Of a DNA stretch of 64,000 nt, positions 54,908 through 64,000 are shown piece after piece (the first letter of the stretch is position 1; each line of letters opens with the position of its first letter). The position numbers were made by a program, and so were the translations under genes. The notes below the pieces were generated by a model. That model saw nothing but the letters and a program-made list of their open reading frames with translations, ran no database searches and was not told the origin of the DNA. The stretch lies in contig CP099603.1 of the NCBI GenBank assembly GCA_024372625.1, positions 124,001 through 188,000 on the forward strand, in the 5' to 3' direction. This DNA comes from Comamonadaceae bacterium OTU4NAUVB1. Lineage in GTDB: Bacteria; Pseudomonadota; Gammaproteobacteria; Burkholderiales; Burkholderiaceae_C.

Positions 54908-57900
54908 TCAGTAGGTCGCTGGCGGGCGCACCGGCGACGTCGCCTCGCCGGGGTCGGCGTCGGTCGCGACCAGGCGCTCGGTGGCCCGGCGTCCGAAGCG
55001 CCAGAACAGCAGCGGGGTGAGCAGGGTGTCGAGGAGTGTCGAGCTGATCAGTCCACCGAAGATCACCACCGCCACCGGATGCAGCACCTCCTTGCCCGGC
55101 GCGTCGGCCGCCAGCAGCAGCGGCGTCAGGGCGAAGGCCGCGACCAGGGCCGTCATCAGCACCGGCGTCAGGCGCTCCAGCGAGCCGCGCACGATCATCG
55201 ACGGCGTGAAGCGTTCGCCCTCGAACCGGCACAGGTTGATGCAGTGGCTGATCTTCAGGATGCCGTTGCGCGTGGCGATGCCCGCCAGCGTGATGAAGCC
55301 CACCATCGAGGCCACCGACAGGCTGATGCCGCCGAGCCACATCGCGACCACGCTGCCGATGAGCGCCAGCGGGATGTTGGCCATGATGATCGCCGCGAGC
55401 ACGACGGACCGGTAGCGCGAGAACAGCACCAGGAAGATCAGCGCGAGCGAGACCACGGACAACCCGATGATGAGATTCATGGCCTGTTCCTGGGCCTGGA
55501 ACTGGCCTTCCAGGCTGATGAAGGCGCCGTCGGGCAGCGACGTCCCGCCGATCACCGACCGGATGTCGGCGACCACGCGGCCCATGTCGGACCCGTCGGT
55601 GTTGGCGTAGACCACGATGCGCCGCCGGCCGTTCTCGCGCCCGATCTGGTTGGGCCCGTCGGTCTCCTGCACCGTGGCGAAGCTGGAAACCGGCAACCGG
55701 CCGGCGGGCGTGTCGACCAGCGTGTTGGCCAGGTCCTGGGGGCCGCGCCGGTGGTCGGGCAGGCGCAGGACGAGCTCGTAGCGGCGCGACCCGTCGACGA
55801 TGGTGGCGCCGTGCGCGCCATCGGTGAGCGTCTGCAGGATGCGGATGGCCTCGCCCGGCGCCAATCCCGTCTGTGCCAGCTTGCGCGGGTCGATGCGCAC
55901 CGCGATCTGCGGGATAAGCACCTGTTTTTCCACCGACAGGTCGACCAGACCCGGGATGCCCGCCAGGCCTTGGCGCACCTGCTCGCCCAGGCTGCGCAGC
56001 GTGTCGGTGTCCTCCGCGAAGACCTTCAAGGCGATCTGTGCGCGCACGCCCGAGAGCAGGTGATCGAGCCGGTGCGAGATCGGCTGGCCGATCGCGATCT
56101 GGGCCGGCAGCACCGCCAGGCGAGCGCGGATGTCGGCCGTGATGGCTTCCCGGTCGCGCCCGGAGCGCTTCAGATCGACATCGATCTCGGACGAATGCAC
56201 GCCCTCGGCATGTTCGTCGAGTTCGGCGCGGCCGGTGCGGCGGCCCACCTGCGTCACCTCGGGCACTTCGGCGATGAGCGTTTCGGCCAGCGTGCCCATG
56301 CGGTTGGCTTCGGCCAGCGCGGTGCCGGGGTCGAAGACCATGCCCAGCACCAGCGAACCCTCGTTGAACGCCGGCAGGAAGGCACGCGGGAGGAAGGGCA
56401 CGCTCGCCGCGGCCACGACGACGGCCGCCGCCGCGATGGCGGTCAGCCACCGGGCGCGCGGAAACGACCAGTTCAGCACACGCTCGTCCCAGCCCTTGAG
56501 GCGTGCGACCAGTGGACCGTCGCCGCGGTCGAGCCGCTTCATCCGCGGCAGCAGGAGGCTGCACAGCACCGGCGTGACCGTCATGGAAACCGCCATCGAC
56601 GCCAGGATCGACGCGATGTAGGCGATGCCCAGCGGCGAGAACAGGCGGCCCTCGATGCCCGGCAGCGCGAACAGCGGGACGAACACCAGCACCACGATCG
56701 CCGTGGCATAGACGATGCCCGATCGCACCTCGACGCTAGCCCGTCGCACCACCTCCGGCACCGGCAGCGGCCTGGCGGCCGCACGGTTCTGCTTCAGGCG
56801 CCGCAGGACGTTCTCGACGTCGACCACCGCGTCGTCGACCAGCTCGCCGATGGCGATCGCCAGGCCGCCCAGGGTCATGACGTTGAGGGACTGGCCCAGC
56901 AGCTTGAAGATCAGGATCGTCACGGCCAGCGACAGCGGGATGGCGACCAGCGAGATCAGCGTCGTGCGCGCGGACAGCAGAAAGGCGAACAGCACGATCG
57001 CCACCATGATCGCGCCGTCGCGCAGGGCATCGCTCACGTTGCCGATCGACGCCTCGATGAAATCGGCCTGCTGGAACAGCACTTTCGGCGCGGCCAGGCC
57101 GCCCGGCATGGCCTGGGTCATCTCGGCCAGTACGGTCTCGATGGCGCGCGTGAGCTGCACGGTGTCGGTCGAGGGCTGCTTCTGCACGCTGACGATGACG
57201 GCCGGCGCACCGTCGTGGCCGGCGTCGCCGCGCTTCATGGCGGGCGCGAAGCGCACCGTCGCCACCTGCTCGAGCAGCACGGCGCGGCCGTCCTTCCAGG
57301 CCACGGCGATGCCGCGCAGGTCCTCGACGCGGTTCGTGCGTCCGAGATGACGGATGAGGAACTCGCGGCCGTTCAGGTCGATGAATCCACCGCCCGCGTT
57401 GCCGGCGAAACCGCGCAGGGCCTGCTCGACCTGGGTGAGCGAGACGCCGAACTGCGCCATGCGCGCCGTGTCGGGCTCCACACGCAGCTGGCGCACGTCG
57501 CCGCCGATCGGGATGACTTGCGAGACACCGCGGATCGACAGCAGGCGCGGACGCAGCACGAAGTCGGTCCACTCGCGCGAGCGCATCGGATCGGCGGTCG
57601 CCTTGCCGTCGGCCGACCCCAGGGGCAGGGCGATCAGCATGACCTCGCCCATGATCGAGGAGACCGGTCCCATGACCGGGGTGACGCCCGCCGGCAGCTG
57701 CGCATCGATCACGCTCAGCCGCTCGGCCACCAGCTGGCGGTTGCGGTAGATGTCGGTACCCCAGTCGAACTCGGCATAGACGATCGACAGCCCGACGCCG
57801 GAGGTGGAACGGACGCGGGTGACCCCCGGCGTGCCGTTGAGGGCGGTCTCCAGCGGAAAGGTCACGAGCTGCTCGACCTCCTCGGGCGCCATGCCGCCGG

Positions 57901-58057
57901 CCTCGGTCAGCACGGTGACGAGCGGTTTGTCGAGGTCGGGAAACACGTCGACGGGCGCGCGCCAGGCGGTGAAGGCGCCGCAGACCAGCAGCAGGGCGGC
58001 GATGGCCAGCACGAACAGGCGGTTGTGCAGGCTGCTTCGGACGATCCAGTCGAACAT
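54908..58057 (-). CDS. czcA: CzcA/CusA-type heavy-metal RND efflux pump
   Basis: 1049 residues, the usual RND size: 12 helices with two large periplasmic loops. [34 protein letters not shown] near the N-terminus and the [18 protein letters not shown] region are HME-family marks. The TM4 segment reads [25 protein letters not shown], with a DD-AVVDVEN pattern instead of the DFGLIVDGAVIIVEN of archetypal CzcA, so the transported ion cannot be named confidently. Works with CzcB and CzcC encoded upstream in the same operon. Confidence 0.92.
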   Translation of the reverse strand: MFDWIVRSSLHNRLFVLAIAALLLVCGAFTAWRAPVDVFPDLDKPLVTVLTEAGGMAPEEVEQLVTFPLETALNGTPGVTRVRSTSGVGLSIVYAEFDWGTDIYRNRQLVAERLSVIDAQLPAGVTPVMGPVSSIMGEVMLIALPLGSADGKATADPMRSREWTDFVLRPRLLSIRGVSQVIPIGGDVRQLRVEPDTARMAQFGVSLTQVEQALRGFAGNAGGGFIDLNGREFLIRHLGRTNRVEDLRGIAVAWKDGRAVLLEQVATVRFAPAMKRGDAGHDGAPAVIVSVQKQPSTDTVQLTRAIETVLAEMTQAMPGGLAAPKVLFQQADFIEASIGNVSDALRDGAIMVAIVLFAFLLSARTTLISLVAIPLSLAVTILIFKLLGQSLNVMTLGGLAIAIGELVDDAVVDVENVLRRLKQNRAAARPLPVPEVVRRASVEVRSGIVYATAIVVLVFVPLFALPGIEGRLFSPLGIAYIASILASMAVSMTVTPVLCSLLLPRMKRLDRGDGPLVARLKGWDERVLNWSFPRARWLTAIAAAAVVVAAASVPFLPRAFLPAFNEGSLVLGMVFDPGTALAEANRMGTLAETLIAEVPEVTQVGRRTGRAELDEHAEGVHSSEIDVDLKRSGRDREAITADIRARLAVLPAQIAIGQPISHRLDHLLSGVRAQIALKVFAEDTDTLRSLGEQVRQGLAGIPGLVDLSVEKQVLIPQIAVRIDPRKLAQTGLAPGEAIRILQTLTDGAHGATIVDGSRRYELVLRLPDHRRGPQDLANTLVDTPAGRLPVSSFATVQETDGPNQIGRENGRRRIVVYANTDGSDMGRVVADIRSVIGGTSLPDGAFISLEGQFQAQEQAMNLIIGLSVVSLALIFLVLFSRYRSVVLAAIIMANIPLALIGSVVAMWLGGISLSVASMVGFITLAGIATRNGILKISHCINLCRFEGERFTPSMIVRGSLERLTPVLMTALVAAFALTPLLLAADAPGKEVLHPVAVVIFGGLISSTLLDTLLTPLLFWRFGRRATERLVATDADPGEATSPVRPPATY

Positions 58058-58073
58058 TCGGTCGGCTCCCGGT

Positions 58074-59246
58074 TCAGCGGATCTGCGCGAGCAGCGGCGC
58101 GCCCTGGACCACGACGCGGTTGTCCGCGCCCAGGCCCCGGGTCACGACCACCGTGCCGGCGTCCAGCGGTCGGAACGCCACAGGCTGGGCGATGTAGCGC
58201 TCGGCACCGGACTTGATCCAGACGATGGGCTCGTTGGCGGCATTGCGTGCGATGGCGGCGGCGGGCAGGACGAAGCCCTTGACCCGTTCATCGGACGACG
58301 CGAGCACGGTGACCGGCTGCCCGACCGCGAGCGGCAACGCCGTGCCGGCCTGGCTGGCTTCGGCCCGGAAGGTCAGCGGCAGCACGCCATCGCGCAACGA
58401 ACGCGCCGCGCCCAGGAAGGTGAGCTTCACGGCCGGTGTCCCCTGCAGCGAGGCCGCTCGCACGCGTGCGGCCAGCGCCGGATCGGACGTCGTCGCCTCC
58501 ACCAGCACGCGGGTTGGGTCGATCACCTCGAACAGCACGTCGCGGGCCTCGACGATCTGGCCGACGACCGCATCGGCGCGCGCGATGACGCCCGAGACCG
58601 GCGCCACCAGCGACTCGCGGGTCGAGATGCTCGTGGCGATCAGCCGCTCGCGCGTCGCCAGGCTCTGCAGTTCGGCCCGTGCCGCCTCGATGTCCTTGCG
58701 CGGCACCGTGCCCTCCAGGGCCTCGAGCCGCTGGACGCGCTGGGCCGCGAGCATGCGGCCACTGCGCAGTTCGGCCAACTGCGATTGCTGGGCGGCCAGG
58801 GCGTAGGGTTCCGCATGGTGCTGGACCTGCACCAGCACCTCGCCCTTGCGCACGGTCTGTCCGGCGACCGGCAAGCCGCGCGGCCCGGGCATCACCCGAC
58901 CACCGTGCACGGCCTGCGCCCGGCCGCTGGCGTTGGGGTCGACCACCACGCGGCCCGGCAGCTCCAGGGTCACCGCCGCCTCGCTCTCCGGTGCGATCGC
59001 GGTCCGGATGCCCAGCCGGCGCTGGGCCAGCATGGGCACCTGCACGCTGCCGTCGGGCAGCCGGGCGAGACCCGACGCCGTGCGGGTGCTCCCCGGCGCA
59101 TCGAGGTGTTCCCCGTTGGGGCCATGGGCGCCGGGTGACGCCAGCGAGGTCACCGGCCCGCCCAACGCCAGGGCGGCCACTCCCGCGGCCAGATTCGCCC
59201 TGTGGGCGTTCAGGAAGGAAAACGACATGACGGTCAGGCGGCTCAT
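58074..59246 (-). CDS. czcB: CzcB-type periplasmic adaptor of RND efflux
   Basis: 390 residues. An N-terminal export segment is followed by [12 protein letters not shown] at 38-49, then [70 protein letters not shown], a helical hairpin, [32 protein letters not shown] and the C-terminal [15 protein letters not shown]: the lipoyl/beta-barrel layout of membrane-fusion proteins. The [12 protein letters not shown] motif is identical to one in the accessory protein encoded immediately upstream. Start overlaps that gene by ATGA; an internal ATG at residue 7 is possible. Confidence 0.9.
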   Translation of the reverse strand: MSRLTVMSFSFLNAHRANLAAGVAALALGGPVTSLASPGAHGPNGEHLDAPGSTRTASGLARLPDGSVQVPMLAQRRLGIRTAIAPESEAAVTLELPGRVVVDPNASGRAQAVHGGRVMPGPRGLPVAGQTVRKGEVLVQVQHHAEPYALAAQQSQLAELRSGRMLAAQRVQRLEALEGTVPRKDIEAARAELQSLATRERLIATSISTRESLVAPVSGVIARADAVVGQIVEARDVLFEVIDPTRVLVEATTSDPALAARVRAASLQGTPAVKLTFLGAARSLRDGVLPLTFRAEASQAGTALPLAVGQPVTVLASSDERVKGFVLPAAAIARNAANEPIVWIKSGAERYIAQPVAFRPLDAGTVVVTRGLGADNRVVVQGAPLLAQIR

Positions 59247-59911
59247 CGAGCGGCTCCGGTGGATGGGGGGGACGAGCGGCCGCGCCGCAGCCAGAGGATC
59301 AGACCCAGGGCGGCCAGCACGGCGCCGGCGATCCACGCCTTGAGCGGAACGCCGTGACCCGGGTCGTTCCCCGGCGCACGACCATGCCCGTGGCCGGCCA
59401 TCTCGGCCGCGTCGGCAGCGTTGGCCGTGGCATCGCCGGTCGTGCGCAGCGAGCCGTCGAGCAGGTCGGTGTCGTTGCCCGCCAGGACGGTGACCACCAG
59501 GGCGTGCTCGCCGGGCGTCCGCAACGCCTTGAGGAACGCCGGATCGTCCACCGCATAGTCGCCCTGGTCCGGATGGAAGCTGGCGACCGCCTTCAGGTTG
59601 CCCGACGCCACCTCGACCTGGGCCTCGAGCACGGGCTCGCTGGTCTCGAAACGGTTGACGAGCATCGACAGTTCGCCGGTGCGCAGGACGGCGACGAGCT
59701 CGAACGTCTCGGAGCTGGCTTCCATGCGTGGCGCACCACGGCCGCTGGCCGTCGCGCCGTGCGCCGGTCCGTCGAGGTGTTCGCCGTTGGGACCATGGGC
59801 ACCGGGCGCGGCCCAGGCGGCGGCGCCCGCCACGGTCATCAGCGCCGTCAGCAGGCATCCGCGCAGCCGGCGGAAGAGGGTCGGCCGAGTGCCGGGAGCG
59901 GGACAGGTCAT
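59243..59911 (-). CDS. membrane-anchored accessory protein of the Czc operon
   Basis: 222 residues: signal-like MTCPAPGTRPTLFRRLRGCLLTALMTVAGAAAWA, motif [12 protein letters not shown] at 36-47, a beta-rich periplasmic domain (SSETFELVAVLRTGELSMLVNRFETSEPVLEAQVEVASG), a His/Gly-rich stretch (GHGHGRAPGNDPGHG) and a single C-terminal helix (AWIAGAVLAALGLILWLRRGR). It probably gathers or shuttles metal in the periplasm next to CzcB. It overlaps czcC and czcB by four bases each. I do not know an experimentally defined function for it. Confidence 0.8.
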   Translation of the reverse strand: MTCPAPGTRPTLFRRLRGCLLTALMTVAGAAAWAAPGAHGPNGEHLDGPAHGATASGRGAPRMEASSETFELVAVLRTGELSMLVNRFETSEPVLEAQVEVASGNLKAVASFHPDQGDYAVDDPAFLKALRTPGEHALVVTVLAGNDTDLLDGSLRTTGDATANAADAAEMAGHGHGRAPGNDPGHGVPLKAWIAGAVLAALGLILWLRRGRSSPPSTGAAR

Positions 59912-61230
59912 GGAAGAACCCCCAGGGCTTGTTGACGTTGAGCGTGCGCCAGGCCGAGTGCGGCGCGCTGGCGGACCAGCGCCGCATCGGCGCGCGCGGC
60001 GGCGTTCACGGTGCGCAGCAGTTCGGGCAGGGGCGTCTCCCCGGCCTTGAAGGAGCGCTCGACCAGTTGCGCGCGCTCGCGCAGCAGCGCGGCGCGGGTG
60101 CGCGCCGTCGCCAGTTGTCGTGCCGCACGCACGAGCGCGCTGCGCGTGGTCTGCAGCTCCGCATCCAGCTGGTCGTTCAGGCGCCGCGCGTTGGCCTCGG
60201 CCACTTCGAGCTCACCCGCCGCGGCCGCCTGCAGCGGCGCGTTGCGCCCGTCGGTGCCGAACGGAATGCGCAGGCCCACGCCCAGGCCACGCCGGGTCAC
60301 CTGTCCGAGGCCTGGAACCTCCTCGCGGTACCTGACGCTCAGTTCGGGCGCGTCGCGTCGAAAGCGGGTGACGACATCGAACCGGCGTCGGGCGCGCTCG
60401 ACGGCCTGGCTGGCCAGACGCCGTTCGGGATGGTCCGCCACCGGGGAGATCGCCGTCTCGGCACTGGCTTCGACGTCGGCGGGCAGTGTCAGCACGGGCA
60501 ACGCGTCCAGGCCCGTGATGGTTTGCCATTGCAGACGCAGCGCCTGCTGGCGTTGCACGGCGTCGCTTTGCAGGGCATCGGCCTCCAGGGCTTCACCTTG
60601 TGCGGCCAGCGTGTCCGAACGTGCCAGGTCGCCGGCGTTCACACGGCGCCGCACGTCCTCGGCGAGGCCCTGAAGGTAGCGCTGCTCGGCACCGAGGGCC
60701 TGCACGTCCGCCTCGGCCGCCGACGCTCGCCACGCGAGGTCGCGCACCTGGCCGGCCACGCGCAGGCGTGCGGCCTCGATGCCGATGTCGGCCAGCCCGG
60801 TCTCGGCTTCGGCCACCGCCATCCGGGCGTCGCGCTGACCCGGCAGCCACAGCGGCCAGGCGATGCCGACTTCGGTCTCGCGGCGTCCCGCGTTGGACTG
60901 GGCGCGGTCGTTGAGGTGGTTGATCTCCAGCGCGGGCGGCAGGGCCGAGAGGCTGCTCGCGGCGATGCGCTCGGCGGCCGCGCGCCGTGTCTGCGCGTTG
61001 GCCTCGGAGGCCTGCACGGCACGCTGCCAGGCCGCGTCGACGGCCTGGGCGAGGGTAGGCGCACCCGCCGAGCCCGGCGGTGCAGGAGGAAACGGGGTTG
61101 TCTGCGCGGTGGCAGGCAAGGCGCCTCCCCAGAACGTGAGACCTGCGACGGCGCAGGACACGAACCATGGAACGTGTTTCAAGGGATTCCCGATCGACTT
61201 GCCGGTGGTCCGGATGAGCCCCGGCGTCAC
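59908..61230 (-). CDS. czcC: CzcC-type TolC-family outer-membrane factor
   Basis: 440 residues of the outer-membrane efflux protein family: two repeats rich in long amphipathic helices (TLAQAVDAAWQRAVQASEANAQTRRAAAERI; VAEAETGLADIGIEAARLRVAGQVRDLAW; later TTRSALVRAARQLATARTRAALLRERAQLVERSF) with a GLGVGLRIPFGTDGR strand. A hydrophobic export segment lies at 24-43. ATG at 61230 is used; a TTG nearer the signal peptide (LKHVPWF) is possible. Overlaps the accessory gene by ATGA. Confidence 0.9.
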   Translation of the reverse strand: MTPGLIRTTGKSIGNPLKHVPWFVSCAVAGLTFWGGALPATAQTTPFPPAPPGSAGAPTLAQAVDAAWQRAVQASEANAQTRRAAAERIAASSLSALPPALEINHLNDRAQSNAGRRETEVGIAWPLWLPGQRDARMAVAEAETGLADIGIEAARLRVAGQVRDLAWRASAAEADVQALGAEQRYLQGLAEDVRRRVNAGDLARSDTLAAQGEALEADALQSDAVQRQQALRLQWQTITGLDALPVLTLPADVEASAETAISPVADHPERRLASQAVERARRRFDVVTRFRRDAPELSVRYREEVPGLGQVTRRGLGVGLRIPFGTDGRNAPLQAAAAGELEVAEANARRLNDQLDAELQTTRSALVRAARQLATARTRAALLRERAQLVERSFKAGETPLPELLRTVNAAARADAALVRQRAALGLAHAQRQQALGVLP

Positions 61231-61314
61231 GCGTCAGCGTGACGACCGGTGCCATGGGGGTCACCCGCGTGAAAACGACCCAACCGCGCGGACGCAGGAT
61301 GGGCGAGGACGTTT

Positions 61315-61668
61315 TCAGGCGATCGGTCGGGGAGGCCGTCGCGGCCCGTCGGGCGGTGGCGCGGGCAGGGCCACCTCGATGGCCGTCGAAGGATGCGATC
61401 CCCGGACAGGCGCGAACGTCAAGGAAGGCGTGGTCCAGATGGCATGGACGCTCAGGCAGCCATCGGCGACGACGTGCTGGAGCGATTCGTCGGAATCGTC
61501 GCGGGTCACCGTGCCGTCCTCATGGTGGTGGTGCTTCTCTTCCTGCCAGTGCAGCAGGGCGTGGGACGTCGCTTCCGTCGTGCCGAAGGCCGTGGCCTGG
61601 CCCGCGATGGCAACCACCTGCCAGAACGCAGAGATGACGAGAAGAACGAGGACGAGTCCGCGGCGCAT
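61315..61668 (-). CDS. CzcI-like small His-rich periplasmic protein
   Basis: 117 residues: signal peptide MRRGLVLVLLVISAFWQVVAIAGQATA, then HALLHWQEEKHHHHEDGTVTRDDSDESLQHVVADGCLSVHA with a four-histidine run at 46-49 and nearby acidic residues, ending in a Pro-rich tail. It lies upstream of czcC on the same strand, the place occupied by czcI in czc operons. The His/Asp-rich segment predicts Zn, Co or Cd binding. The czcI assignment rests on position and composition. Confidence 0.65.
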   Translation of the reverse strand: MRRGLVLVLLVISAFWQVVAIAGQATAFGTTEATSHALLHWQEEKHHHHEDGTVTRDDSDESLQHVVADGCLSVHAIWTTPSLTFAPVRGSHPSTAIEVALPAPPPDGPRRPPRPIA

Positions 61669-61936
61669 CCCTCAAGTCTAGCTCGGGCATCGCGGCCTAC
61701 GCAGCCGGACCCATGACGAAGCAGGTCTTCGAGGGTGGAACGAACGACCGGAAGCCGCGACATCGATCACGTCACCGCCGGTGATGAAGCGATCGCGCGT
61801 CCCAAGGCATTCGCGACGCGAAGCGCCACGTGCTCCGGGGCTTTCTCCGTGCCTGGAGACGATACGCGCTCGGGTCGGGCTCCATTCGTCTGAATCGGAC
61901 GCGAGGATGCCGTCGGCTTTTCGAACGACGCCCTGT

Positions 61937-64000
61937 CTACCTGCCCGGCTGGCCCGAGGTGATCGTCACGCCGTTGCCTCCCTGCAGCGTGGTGCCCTGG
62001 GTGGTGCGGTCGCTGTCCATCAGGAACCTGGCGGTGCCGGAGATGTCCTTGGTCGTGGCGGGTTGCGCCGCGGCCGCGGTCGAACCCGTGCCGTGCGGCG
62101 TCGACGCCGATGCCGGCGTGGTCGCGGTCGAGGCCGGCGTCGCCGGCGTTCCGGTCGCCGAGGGCGCCGGTGTCGTGCGCTCCCTGGACGCGGAGCCCGC
62201 CAGCGACCCGCCGACCTCGAGCGAGCTCGACGTGCTGACCGCGTCCTTCACCACCACCGCGCCTCCCGCGCCGACCGCGACGGCGCCGCCGGCCTTCACC
62301 CGCGTGCCTTCCAGCGTCGTGTTGCCGCCCGAGCCGATGGCCACGTTGCCGCCGCTGCGGATGCTCGCGCCCTGCGCGGTGTCGCTGGCGCTCTGGCCGA
62401 AGTTGCCCGAAAGCCCGACCGAACCCTCCCGGCTTGTCGTCGTCGAACCCGCACCCGTGCCGCCCGTGCCGCCCGCCGCCCCCTTCGTCGTGCTCGACGT
62501 CGCACCGCCCAGCGACGCGGCGACGCCCACGTCCTGCGTGCTCGACGTGCTGCGCGCGGCGTCGAAGGCCACGTTGCCGCCGGCCTTGACCGACGCGTCG
62601 CCGCCGCTGGACAGCGCGGTGCCGGTGAAGGTCGCGTTGCCGCCGGCATTCACGCTCAGCGGTCCGCCGTTGGTGATGCTGCCGGCCACGGCGTCGCTGC
62701 TGCTCGCGGTCGACTGCTGGTAGCTGCCCTCGACGTCGAAGCCCTTCGAACTCTTCGAGCCACCGCCGGCACCGCCTTTCTTGCCGACCGTGACGTCGGC
62801 CGACGCACCGATGGCCGTGTCCTTCGAGGTGGCGGTGTTCTTCGCCGCGTCGAAGGCGACATTGCCGCCGGCGTTGATGGCCGCAGCGCCGCCGGCTTCG
62901 ACCTTGGTCCCCTCGAAGCGCGCGTCGCCGGCGGTGTTGACCGTGACGTTGCCGCCGGACTTGATGCCGCCGACCACCGCCGTGCTGCTGCTCGCGCCCT
63001 GCTTGCCGTTGTCGTAGCTGGCGCCGACGCTCACGCTCTTGTTGGCGATGTCGACGCCGACCGAGGCGCCGGCCTGGGTCTTGTCGGCACTGCTGCTGGC
63101 CGTGTTCTGCGCCGCCGAATGCTCGAGGCTGCCGGCGCCCAGTGTCACGTCGCGGCCGGCCGAGATGTGGGTGCCTTCGAGGCTGGTCCTGCCGCTCGAC
63201 GTGCTGTTGACACTGCCGCCGACCTTCACGTTCGACACCACCGCGTTGCTGCTGGCGGAACGCGAACGCTCCTGCTGGTTCTCGTACGTGGCCCGCACGC
63301 CGGCCCCGGCGCCCGAGCTGTTCTCCAGCTTCGCCTTGCCATCGGCCGACACGCTCGCGTTCGCGCCGGCGGAGGCCTCGGCGAAGCCGCCGAGCTTGCC
63401 GGTGTTGGTCTCGGTGCTCGACGCGCGGTAGGTCGTGTCGGCCGCGGCCTTGCTCGTGATCGTCGTGGCCGACTGGTTCAGGTTGCCGCCGGCGCCGATC
63501 TGCGTGCCGACGTCGGTGATGCCGCCGGTCGCGGTGCGGTTGATGTCGCCGCCGGCCGTGATGCCCGACGTGACGGCGGTGGTCGCGCCGTCGACCGTCC
63601 TGGTCTGGGTGTTGCTGCCGTAGAAGCCCATCTCCAGGCTGGCCGACGCGTTGACCGAGGTCTCGGCCTTGGGCTTCAGGCCAGTCTCGGCGCTCGCGCC
63701 GGCCGTCGCGCCGGCCTTGCCGCTCTGGTACTGGCCGACCGACGTGGTGGTGCTGCTGGTGCGCGTCTCGCTCACGTCGTTCACCGCGCCGAAGGTCATG
63801 TTCTTCGCCTTCACGTCGACGTTGCCACCCGCGCCGACCTGGGAGCCCTGCACGTTCAGGTCGTTCGACGCGTTGAGCGTCATGTTGCCGCCCGACGTGA
63901 TGCCCGAACCCTGGTGCCGGATGTCGAGCGTGTCCTTGGTGGTGGTCGAACTCTGCAGGTAGTCGAGCTTGTTCTCGACGCCGGCGCTGGCCTGCGCGTT
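61937..64000 (-). CDS. filamentous haemagglutinin / CdiA-like exoprotein, C-terminal part (runs off the window)
   Basis: At least 687 residues; the frame is open to the right edge, so the N-terminus lies outside. The text is made of haemagglutinin repeats with recurring [SA]GGN blocks (GGNVTVNTAGDARFEGTKVEAGG, GGNVAFDAAKNTATSKD, GGNATFTGTALSSGGD, GGNVAIGSGGNTTLEGTRVKAGG) interleaved with Ser/Thr/Ala-rich segments such as SVGVDIANKSVSVGASYDNGKQG. It ends TTQGTTLQGGNGVTITSGQPGR within the repeat area. No VENN pre-toxin motif or toxin domain follows, so the protein is FhaB-like or has lost its tip. Secretion through a TpsB partner outside the window is expected. Confidence 0.85.
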   Translation of the reverse strand, partial: NAQASAGVENKLDYLQSSTTTKDTLDIRHQGSGITSGGNMTLNASNDLNVQGSQVGAGGNVDVKAKNMTFGAVNDVSETRTSSTTTSVGQYQSGKAGATAGASAETGLKPKAETSVNASASLEMGFYGSNTQTRTVDGATTAVTSGITAGGDINRTATGGITDVGTQIGAGGNLNQSATTITSKAAADTTYRASSTETNTGKLGGFAEASAGANASVSADGKAKLENSSGAGAGVRATYENQQERSRSASSNAVVSNVKVGGSVNSTSSGRTSLEGTHISAGRDVTLGAGSLEHSAAQNTASSSADKTQAGASVGVDIANKSVSVGASYDNGKQGASSSTAVVGGIKSGGNVTVNTAGDARFEGTKVEAGGAAAINAGGNVAFDAAKNTATSKDTAIGASADVTVGKKGGAGGGSKSSKGFDVEGSYQQSTASSSDAVAGSITNGGPLSVNAGGNATFTGTALSSGGDASVKAGGNVAFDAARSTSSTQDVGVAASLGGATSSTTKGAAGGTGGTGAGSTTTSREGSVGLSGNFGQSASDTAQGASIRSGGNVAIGSGGNTTLEGTRVKAGGAVAVGAGGAVVVKDAVSTSSSLEVGGSLAGSASRERTTPAPSATGTPATPASTATTPASASTPHGTGSTAAAAQPATTKDISGTARFLMDSDRTTQGTTLQGGNGVTITSGQPGR

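Noticed and set aside
54857..58216. 1100-codon plus-strand open frame
   Set aside because: Antisense to czcA, whose domains are clear; His/Asp/Arg-rich text with no homology pattern.
61830..62723. Plus-strand frame rich in Val/Pro/Ala resembling a secreted protein
   Set aside because: Antisense of the haemagglutinin GGN repeats; the regular VPPA pattern is the reverse complement of that repeat.

Overview
The window is high-GC bacterial DNA with tightly packed, often ATGA-overlapping operons. It is rich in periplasmic solute receptors (Bug/TTT, TRAP, Liv, PhnD-like, SBP_bac_3) and LysR regulators. That combination is typical of a soil or plant-associated Burkholderiales, most like Comamonadaceae such as Variovorax; this placement is an inference from gene families, not from a marker gene. 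I see no rRNA, tRNA, insertion sequence, CRISPR array, phage gene or replication origin. The region is a chain of catabolic and transport islands plus one metal-efflux operon and the end of a giant adhesin.

Layout. (1) 62-5464: a carboxylate island on the minus strand (permuted aconitase-like dehydratase, Bug receptor, RraA-like aldolase) flanked by two related LysR regulators. (2) 5527-9270: decayed DNA (a frameshifted remnant joining enolase-superfamily and carboxymuconolactone-decarboxylase-like pieces), two exported proteins of unknown role, and a long stretch without a convincing gene. (3) 9272-19506: an N-acyl-D-amino-acid deacylase-like amidohydrolase, a SnoaL-like protein, a divergent GlxA-type regulator, two tandem isonitrile-hydratase-like DJ-1/PfpI proteins, a branched-chain-type ABC importer with fused LivH-LivM permease, and an FAD amine/amino-acid oxidoreductase. 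A matching bipartite DNA element lies in front of the amidohydrolase and between glxA and the hydratases, which ties the two units together. (4) 19701-24750: a complete branched-chain 2-oxoacid dehydrogenase operon (E1alpha, E1beta, E2, E3).

(5) 25137-41887: a large histidine-utilisation region with an ABC importer, HutC repressor, HutH, HutU, HutD, HutI, HutF and HutG, i.e. the five-step route through formylglutamate to glutamate. Five genes of other families (ornithine-cyclodeaminase family, PhnD-like, Bug receptor, polar amino-acid receptor and permease) sit between hutU and hutD. HutC-type TGTATAKACA operators are visible before the importer (two) and directly before hutH (one). An FAD-linked D-2-hydroxyacid dehydrogenase overlaps hutG, and a 2-oxoglutarate-permease-like MFS gene converges on it. 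(6) 43311-48603: two more gene remnants, a TetR-controlled DJ-1/PfpI protein with twin operators, a lipoprotein, an apparently empty stretch, and a LysR regulator. (7) 48622-54232: divergent from that LysR across a 25-bp inverted repeat, an SDR dehydrogenase, a TRAP transporter and a split transketolase form one catabolic operon for an unidentified polyol or sugar acid.

(8) 54462-61668: a minus-strand Czc-type RND metal-efflux operon (CzcI-like, CzcC, membrane-anchored accessory protein, CzcB, CzcA, small periplasmic protein) with a repeated [12 protein letters not shown] motif in two exported members. (9) 61937-64000: the C-terminal part of a filamentous-haemagglutinin/CdiA-like exoprotein that runs off the window and ends without a recognisable toxin domain.
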